Below, in pieces: positions 6,831-11,096 of a DNA stretch of 11,096 nt (position 1 is its first letter; each line of letters starts with the position of its first letter). The translations under genes were made by a program, and so were the position numbers. The notes below the pieces were generated by a model, which saw only the letters and a list, made by a program, of their open reading frames with translations, searched no databases and had not been told where the DNA came from. Source of the stretch: Rickettsiales bacterium (GTDB lineage: Bacteria; Pseudomonadota; Alphaproteobacteria; Rickettsiales; UBA1997); NCBI GenBank assembly GCA_947505885.1, contig CANNMN010000024.1, positions 1 to 11,096 on the forward strand. Reading direction: 5' to 3'.

Positions 6831-6957
6831 GGGTGGAAGAATCTTGTAAAAACAATAAATACGTGACTTTGAATCATTTCAAGAAATTGCTCGTAATGAT
6901 CAGAGCCACTGATAACGCGGGATGAGAAAAAATAATTTAAAAAGAAAAAAGTAAGTC

Positions 6958-7563
6958 ATGAAAAAACCGCTTATAATCGCAATCGATGGTCCTTCAGCTT
7001 CGGGAAAAGGAACTTTGGCAAAGAAACTCGCCACACATTTTAACCTGCCTTATCTCAATACTGGCGCGCTTTATCGGCTTTTGGCTTTGCGAGTTATTGA
7101 ACAAAAAATTGATCAAGAAAATGTTGAGGGGTTGGTAAAAAATATTTCTGAGAAAGACTTAGAGAACGAAAATCTTTTCAGTGAAGATGTTGGTGCTGTT
7201 GCTTCGGTGATTGCTAAAAATCCAAAAATCCGTGCGGCACTTTTTGATTTTCAGCGTAATTTTGCTAAATCAGAAGAGGGCGCAGTGCTTGACGGGCGAG
7301 ACACTACGACGGTTATTTGTCCAGATGCCGACTATAAATTTTTTGTCACTGCCGATGTCGAAATCCGCGCCAAACGCCGCTTCAATCAATTAAAAACGAC
7401 AGCTTACGAAGAAATTTTAGCGCAGTTAAAAAAACGTGACGAGAATGATTTTAATCGCCAAGATGCCCCACTCAAAATTGCTTCCGACGCCCACATCATC
7501 AACAACGGAAACCTCTCGATTGAAGAAGGTTTTCAAAAAATTTTAAAAATAATTAATGCCTAA
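6958..7563 (+). CDS. cmk: Cytidylate kinase
   Basis: Cmk phosphorylates CMP and dCMP to the diphosphates with ATP in pyrimidine nucleotide salvage and synthesis. Length is 201 residues, at the short end of the family. The P-loop is GPSASGKGT (11-19), with Ser-Ala-Ser where Ser-Gly-Ala is common. The NMP-binding region has YLNTGALYRLLAL (32-44). Other motifs are LDGRDTTTVICPDADYKFFV (111-130), with the nucleobase-contacting GRD, and RDENDFNRQDAPL (160-172), the lid/arginine motif. The gene overlaps purH by 8 bp, so the two are translated together. rpsA, the common neighbour of cmk, is not here. The start follows an A-rich stretch without a clear Shine-Dalgarno sequence. Confidence 0.95.
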   Translation: MKKPLIIAIDGPSASGKGTLAKKLATHFNLPYLNTGALYRLLALRVIEQKIDQENVEGLVKNISEKDLENENLFSEDVGAVASVIAKNPKIRAALFDFQRNFAKSEEGAVLDGRDTTTVICPDADYKFFVTADVEIRAKRRFNQLKTTAYEEILAQLKKRDENDFNRQDAPLKIASDAHIINNGNLSIEEGFQKILKIINA

Positions 7564-9085
7564 TTTCCAAAAAATATCGCGCTGTCTCATTTCCGTTTCA
7601 GACAAAACTAATATCATTGAACTCGCTAAATTCCTGTCTTCACAAGGAGTTGAATTAATTTCCACCGGAGGCACGCGCAAACTTTTGGCGGAGCAAAAAA
7701 TTCCAGTAAAAGATATTTCTGACTTCACCGGCTTTCCAGAAATGATGGATGGGCGCGTTAAAACTTTGCATCCAAAAGTTCATGGCGGCCTACTTGCGGT
7801 TCTTGATAATGCAGAACATGCGCTAGCTGCGAAAGAGCATGAAATCGAATCGATCGACTTGCTCATAATAAATCTTTACCCATTCGTTGAGACAGTTGCC
7901 AAGACAAATGACGAAGAAGAAATCATTGAAAATATCGACATTGGTGGTCCGGCGATGGTGCGTTCGGCTTCGAAAAATTTTGCTTACAAAACCGTAATTA
8001 CTTCGGTTGGGCAATATGAGAATTTGATCGCTGAGATGAAAAGTAATTCTGGAGCAACGTCGTTTGAATTCAGAAAATCTCTGGCGGCGCAAGCTTTTAA
8101 AAATATCGCCGATTACGACATCGCGATTTCCAACTGGTTTAACAAATCAGATTTATGTGTGAGTGGAACTCTCAAACAAAACTTACGCTACGGCGAAAAT
8201 TCGCACCAAAAAGCAGCGCTTTACGCAACGAGAGATTCTGGAATTGTCGGCGCAAAACAGCTGCAAGGAAAAGAGCTTAGTTATAATAATCTTAACGATT
8301 CCGATGCGGCTTACAATTTAGTTTTGGAGTTTGAAAAACCTGCCTGCGCAATTATTAAACACGCAAATCCTTGTGGAACTGCGATTGGCTCAGACTTACT
8401 CGAGGCCTACACGCGCGCGCTTTCATCTGATTCAAAATCTGCTTTTGGTGGCATTGTCGCGCTAAATGGCAAGATCAACGAAGCCTTGGCAACAGAGCTC
8501 GCAAAAATGTTCTTCGAGGTAATAATCGCGAAGGAAATTTCCGAAGAAGCAAGGTTAATTTTAGCGGCGAAAAAAAATCTACGCGTGCTTTTGGCTGACT
8601 TCAAAAAAAGCGCAGAAACTCAAATAAAATCAGTGTCGGGCGGCTTTTTAGTTCAAGATTTAGATCAAAAAATAATCACTAAAAATGATCTAAAATTAGT
8701 CAGCAAAAAATCAGTGAGTGATGCAGAAATTGAGCAATTAATTTTCGCGATGTCTGTTTGCAAACATGTAAAATCAAACGCGATTACTGTCGTACAAAAT
8801 TTCCAAACAGTGGGCGTTGGCGCTGGTCAAATGAATCGTGTCGACGCTTGCGAAATTGCCTGCAAAAAATCTTTAGAATTTAAAAATGAATCTTTGGGAG
8901 GCGAAAAATTTTTAGCTTCCGACGCCTTTTTCCCCTTCGCCGATAACATTGAAATCGCTGCTTCTTACGACATAAAAGCCATCATTGCACCAGGCGGATC
9001 AATGCGCGACGAAGAAGTAATTGCCAAAGCTGACGAAAAAGGAATCGCCCTTTATTTTATCGAAACACGTCATTTCAAACATTAA
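7556..9085 (+). CDS. purH: Bifunctional AICAR formyltransferase / IMP cyclohydrolase
   Basis: PurH catalyses the last two steps of de novo IMP synthesis: formylation of AICAR with 10-formyl-THF, then ring closure. Length is 509 residues, typical. The N-terminal MGS-like cyclohydrolase domain has ISVSDKTNI (12-20), ISTGGTRKLL (35-44), GFPEMMDGRVKTLHPKVHGG (59-78) and INLYPF (105-110). The transformylase part has LRYGENSHQKAALY (210-223), ELSYNNLNDSDAAYN (240-254) and the catalytic Lys268-His269 in IIKHANPCGTAI. It ends with SDAFFPFADNIEIAA, IIAPGGSMRDEEVI and the characteristic RHFKH terminus. The start overlaps cmk by 8 bp. The stop overlaps the convergent trmD stop by 4 bp. It uses the same 10-formyl-THF pool as Fmt. 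Its presence suggests purine synthesis is retained, unlike in Rickettsia. Confidence 0.98.
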   Translation: MPNFQKISRCLISVSDKTNIIELAKFLSSQGVELISTGGTRKLLAEQKIPVKDISDFTGFPEMMDGRVKTLHPKVHGGLLAVLDNAEHALAAKEHEIESIDLLIINLYPFVETVAKTNDEEEIIENIDIGGPAMVRSASKNFAYKTVITSVGQYENLIAEMKSNSGATSFEFRKSLAAQAFKNIADYDIAISNWFNKSDLCVSGTLKQNLRYGENSHQKAALYATRDSGIVGAKQLQGKELSYNNLNDSDAAYNLVLEFEKPACAIIKHANPCGTAIGSDLLEAYTRALSSDSKSAFGGIVALNGKINEALATELAKMFFEVIIAKEISEEARLILAAKKNLRVLLADFKKSAETQIKSVSGGFLVQDLDQKIITKNDLKLVSKKSVSDAEIEQLIFAMSVCKHVKSNAITVVQNFQTVGVGAGQMNRVDACEIACKKSLEFKNESLGGEKFLASDAFFPFADNIEIAASYDIKAIIAPGGSMRDEEVIAKADEKGIALYFIETRHFKH

Positions 9086-9771
9086 GATTTTAACAAATCT
9101 GGACGAATTTTTTTAGTCAGCTCAATCGCCTGCTCTTTGCGCCATTGATTAATTTTTGCGTGATGTCCTTGCGTCAAAATTTCTGGAACCTTTCGACCCC
9201 TCCATTCTGCCGGCTTGGTGTAATGCGGATATTCTAAAAGTTTTTCAAATTCGCCGCTGAAAGATTCTTCAGACAAGGATTCATTCGCTCCAAGTACCCC
9301 GGAAACATTACGCAAAATCGCGTCGATAAAAACATAAGCAGCAATTTCTCCGCCCGATAAAACATAATCACCGATGGAAATTTCTTCGATTTCAAATTCG
9401 TCTAACACGCGCTGATCAACGCCTTCGTAGCGTCCGCAGAGAATGGTTATTTCTTCTTCTTTAGCTAATTCCTGCGCAATTTTTTGATTAAAAACTTTTC
9501 CGCGCGGCGAGAGATAAATTATTTTTTTACTAATCACTTCCCCTTGGGTTTTTTCAATCGCCTCTGCAACAACATCCGCTTTCAACACCATCCCGGCCCC
9601 GCCACCGTAGGGCGTATCATCCACAGTTCCCCGCTCATCAAACGCAAAATTGCGAATATTAATCGCCTCAATCGCCCACAATCTTTTCGCAAGCGCCGAA
9701 CCCGTAACTGAAGCAGCAAGAGGCCCTGGGAAGAGTTCGGGGAAGAGAGTAAGAATTTTGAAATTGATCAT
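9082..9771 (-). CDS. trmD: tRNA (guanine37-N1)-methyltransferase
   Basis: TrmD is a SPOUT-class enzyme that makes m1G37 with S-adenosylmethionine, preventing +1 frameshifts. Length is 229 residues, normal for alphaproteobacteria. The start MINFKILTLFPELFPGPL is canonical. Motifs are VDDTPYGGGAGMVLK (50-64) and the trefoil-knot SAM site LCGRYEGVDQRV (111-122), followed by SIGDYVLSGGE (132-142). The C-terminal region has EYPHYTKPAEW (180-190). At the position of the catalytic Asp169 of E. coli (EDSF) this protein reads EESF, with Glu169, a conservative change. The usual operon partners rpsP, rimM and rplS are absent: upstream is the repeat-filled region. It converges on purH with a 4-bp overlap (9082-9085). 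No Shine-Dalgarno sequence is seen. Confidence 0.96.
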   Translation of the reverse strand: MINFKILTLFPELFPGPLAASVTGSALAKRLWAIEAINIRNFAFDERGTVDDTPYGGGAGMVLKADVVAEAIEKTQGEVISKKIIYLSPRGKVFNQKIAQELAKEEEITILCGRYEGVDQRVLDEFEIEEISIGDYVLSGGEIAAYVFIDAILRNVSGVLGANESLSEESFSGEFEKLLEYPHYTKPAEWRGRKVPEILTQGHHAKINQWRKEQAIELTKKIRPDLLKS

Positions 9772-9788
9772 TTATTAATTCTAATGTT

Positions 9789-9812
9789 GGTCATTGCGAA
9801 CGCAGCGTGAAA
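9789..9812. repeat. Short REP-like unit near trmD
   Basis: GGTCATTGCGAACGCAGCGT followed by GAAA matches the general form of the intergenic repeat GTCATTGCGA-GCGAAGCGTG found in many alphaproteobacteria. It is seen once here, without an obvious second arm. It sits 18 bp upstream of the trmD start codon. The assignment rests on resemblance alone. Confidence 0.45.
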
Positions 9813-9854
9813 TCAATTTTGTAATTTACATTCTTGATTCAAGCCTGAGCTAAT

Positions 9855-10061
9855 TCTTCCTAGTTAAGCAATTGACCCAACTGCTGTTTGAACAATTGCT
9901 CCAACCGCTGGTTGAGCGAAGTCGAAACCAAGGAAGATTCCTGCTGCAGTTGTTTAAATCTGCACGGCAGAAGCAATCCTTGGTTTCGACTTCGCTCAAC
10001 CAGCGGCTGAGATGATTTTTCAACCAGCGTTTGGGGTAATTGCTTAACCAGCGGTTAGGAT
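9855..10061. repeat. Composite palindrome, copy 1 (30-bp arms plus 24-bp tandem units)
   Basis: The centre is a perfect 30-bp inverted repeat: 9905-9934, beginning CCGCTGGTTGAGCGAAGTCG, and 9977-10006, ending CTCAACCAGCGG. The arms are separated by 42 nt that are partly self-complementary (CTGCTGCAG / CTGCACGGCAG). Outside the right arm, 24-bp units starting CAACCAGCG or TAACCAGCG recur at 9997, 10021 and 10045. The left side carries the same units inverted (9867-9890 and 9891-9914). The result is one imperfect palindrome of about 200 bp. The GAGCGAAGTCGAA core is like widespread bacterial intergenic palindromes. Copy 2 begins 1,042 bp downstream. Confidence 0.85.
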
Positions 10062-10271
10062 TTCGCATTTTATTCCAAAACCAGATCCAAGATCCAAACA
10101 ATTTCAAATTATCGGCGCGATGAAATAAAGGTGCTGCTTGAATCCTTGGTTGATGAGGTTTTTTGGCATTTGGGCCTCGTTGGATTTTTGGATTAGTTTG
10201 GTGTGATGAATTTAACTTTAGTGGCGATTTTATTTTGTTGATTTTGGCACTGAAGGTAAGGAGGGGTTTGC

Positions 10272-10300
10272 AAAACTCGTCCTGCGCAGGGTCGAGTTTT
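10272..10300 (-). terminator. Hairpin terminator after the orphan gene
   Basis: AAAACTCG (10272-10279) and CGAGTTTT (10293-10300) pair over 8 bp. Between them lies CCTGCGCAGG, itself a perfect palindrome, which extends the stem with a small bulge. It begins 5 bp beyond the TGA stop of the orphan gene (10306-10308). The stem ends in a T-run on either strand, so it could act in both directions. It has typical intrinsic-terminator form, though the U-tract is short. Confidence 0.55.
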
Positions 10301-10305
10301 CTTAC

Positions 10306-10785
10306 TCAAATCTTAAGATATGGAGAAAAAACCTTCTCGATTTCGTCTAGTTTTTTTTGAAAAAAGTTATCTAGCTCAATCAATTTTTTATCACTCTTTT
10401 CTTTTGATAATTTTATCAAATTTTTCGCATTACCGTGATCTTTATCACAAATCCTTCTACTTTCTTGGACAGCCTGATTAAGATCTTGTACACAATTATA
10501 AACCTCATCTCCAAACAAAAATTTACTACGAGATAAAATCATTCCAAGGGGAGTCCAAATATTATTCCACCACTCTATGTATGACTGTTGCTGAGTACGC
10601 GCCGTAATCAAAATTTTTTTAAGAGATGAATAGTCCTCAAAACGCTTTTCAAAAAGTAGCGTCTTATTCGAAGACTCGGCAATTTCTTTCATTTTTTTAC
10701 ACTGCTTCAGTGCAGCGAAAGCAGCCATAGATGCACCTACTGCAGCCACCGCGGTAAAAAATGCATTCAAATATTCTAATAACAT
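10306..10785 (-). CDS. Unrecognised small membrane-anchored helical protein
   Basis: The product is 159 residues; I cannot name its family. Residues about 5-26 (YLNAFFTAVAAVGASMAAFA) form one hydrophobic helix, probably an N-terminal anchor, followed by a basic stretch (KQCKKMK). The rest is polar and mostly helical. LLFEKRFEDYSSLKKIL (43-59) and SKFLFGDEVYNCVQDLNQAV (87-106) recall a loose, common class of bacterial hypothetical proteins. In that class an N-terminal TM is followed by an F-x-KR-x-E-x-Y helix and a FLFGD-like motif. The C-terminus (about 121-155) is rich in Lys/Glu/Leu and likely forms a helical hairpin or coiled coil. The gene stands alone, is A/T-rich, has a hairpin terminator just downstream, and lies between two large palindromic repeats. 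No Shine-Dalgarno sequence precedes the ATG. Its coherent structure and terminator support a real gene. Confidence 0.7.
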   Translation of the reverse strand: MLLEYLNAFFTAVAAVGASMAAFAALKQCKKMKEIAESSNKTLLFEKRFEDYSSLKKILITARTQQQSYIEWWNNIWTPLGMILSRSKFLFGDEVYNCVQDLNQAVQESRRICDKDHGNAKNLIKLSKEKSDKKLIELDNFFQKKLDEIEKVFSPYLKI

Positions 10786-11096
10786 ATTTATCTAATTTTT
10801 TAATTTTATTTCATCCTTACTAGTCAACGACCCAACGCTGGAATCGGTTTGTAACCCAGTCCACACGTTCATTTTTTATCTTAGGTTTTACGTAAACGCA
10901 GAGAAAGAAGTTGCAAATCCGATCATGCTGGTGGCAGTAGTTTTTTCCGCTGGTTGAGCGAAGTCGAAACCAAGGAAAATCCTGCTGCAATTTTTTAGAT
11001 CTGCTCGGCAGGAACCATCCTTGGTTTCGCCTTCGCTCAACCAGAGGCTGGGGTAATTTTTTAACCAGCGGTTAGGGTCATTGCTTAACTAACGGT
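10786..11096. other. Intergenic region with repeat copy 2, open at the window end
   Basis: This 311-bp region has no gene. The first 35 bp (A/T-rich) should hold the orphan gene's promoter. 10817-10845 (CTTACTAGTCAACGACCCAA then CGCTGG) resembles the left flank of repeat copy 1 (CTTCCTAGTTAAG...GACCCAACTGCTG) and may be a degenerate unit. 10860-10940 shows nothing recognisable. Copy 2 of the composite palindrome fills the rest. Confidence 0.65.
10947..11096. repeat. Composite palindrome, copy 2 (cut by window end)
   Basis: The left arm 10947-10976 is identical to the 30-bp left arm of copy 1. The right arm 11018-11047 differs from a perfect complement at two positions. The loop is 41 nt, against 42 in copy 1, and is clearly related (CCTGCTGCA...GATCTGC-CGGCAG). 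24-bp units start at 11038, 11062 and 11086, the same period as copy 1. The copy is in the same orientation as copy 1 and continues past the window. Confidence 0.85.

Larger units (their letters stand above)
6640..6957. other. Divergent intergenic region between ccmC and cmk
   Basis: This 318-bp region has no supported gene. It must hold the promoters of ccmC-fdxA (minus) and cmk-purH (plus). About a third of it is REP-like palindrome (6657-6685 and 6748-6830). The remaining 120 bp before cmk are A/T-rich. TTGAAT (6869-6874) followed 19 bp later by TAATGA (6894-6899) is only a weak sigma-70-like pair. No Shine-Dalgarno sequence is evident before cmk (AAAAAAGTAAGTC then ATG). Confidence 0.75.
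9772..10305. other. Repeat-filled intergenic region between trmD and the orphan gene
   Basis: No convincing gene lies here. It holds a short REP-like unit (9789-9812), the large composite palindrome (9855-10061), a plain A/T-rich stretch (about 10062-10270) and a hairpin terminator (10272-10300). An 85-residue minus-strand frame (9850-10107) is just the repeat read in one frame. A 65-residue plus-strand frame (10163-10360) has no family features and runs into the orphan gene. The trmD promoter must be in the left part, but no clear -35/-10 pair is visible. Confidence 0.7.

Noticed and set aside
9850..10107. 85-codon minus-strand frame as a protein gene
   Set aside because: It is wholly made of the composite palindrome, has no start context and no family features. 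It is treated as repeat and reported as a finding.
9836..10144. GATTCAAGC (9836-9844) and GCTTGAATC (10136-10144) as terminal inverted repeats around repeat copy 1
   Set aside because: Nine bases in A/T-rich DNA is within chance. There is no target-site duplication, and copy 2 cannot be checked.
10163..10360. 65-codon plus-strand frame, with AAGGAGG at 10257-10263 suggesting a TTG start at 10268
   Set aside because: The spacing from AAGGAGG to the TTG is only about 2-4 nt. The frame crosses the terminator and runs antisense into the orphan gene.
9855..11096. CRISPR array
   Set aside because: The 24-bp units are contiguous with no unique spacers and are arranged as a palindrome. No cas genes are present.

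Overview
The window looks like an AT-rich alphaproteobacterial chromosome segment. Two things suggest this: the 112-residue FdxA-type seven-iron ferredoxin, and the lspA / small DUF3035-like lipoprotein pair. The dispersed ccmC, the low GC and the many short intergenic palindromes suggest a Rickettsiales- or Holosporales-like lineage. However, purH (late purine synthesis) argues against the genus Rickettsia itself. The lineage is an inference; no rRNA or tRNA gene is visible.

Region 1 (1-4603, minus strand) is a run of envelope-biogenesis genes read in the order lspA, small lipoprotein, yajC, secD, lptD. lptD runs off the left edge. LspA matures lipoproteins, and its neighbour is a probable substrate. 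YajC and SecD assist Sec export, and LptD inserts LPS into the outer membrane. secF is not found next to secD.

Region 2 (4607-6639) holds fmt (plus), starting only 3 bp from the lspA start on the other strand. It also holds a ccmC-fdxA pair (minus) joined by an ATGA overlap and convergent with fmt.

Region 3 (6640-6957) is a divergent intergenic region crowded with REP-like palindromes. Region 4 (6958-9771) has cmk-purH (plus, overlapping by 8 bp) meeting trmD (minus) with a 4-bp overlap of the stop codons.

Region 5 (9772-11096) is accessory. A single unrecognised 159-residue gene with an N-terminal membrane helix lies between two copies of a large composite palindrome, about 1.04 kb apart. 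The palindrome has 30-bp inverted arms flanked by 24-bp tandem units, and the second copy is cut by the window end. This is the least explained part of the window.

Across the window, start codons almost never have a recognisable Shine-Dalgarno sequence. The intergenic spaces hold several palindromic repeat families. No CRISPR array, insertion sequence, prophage or clearly new multi-gene system is visible.
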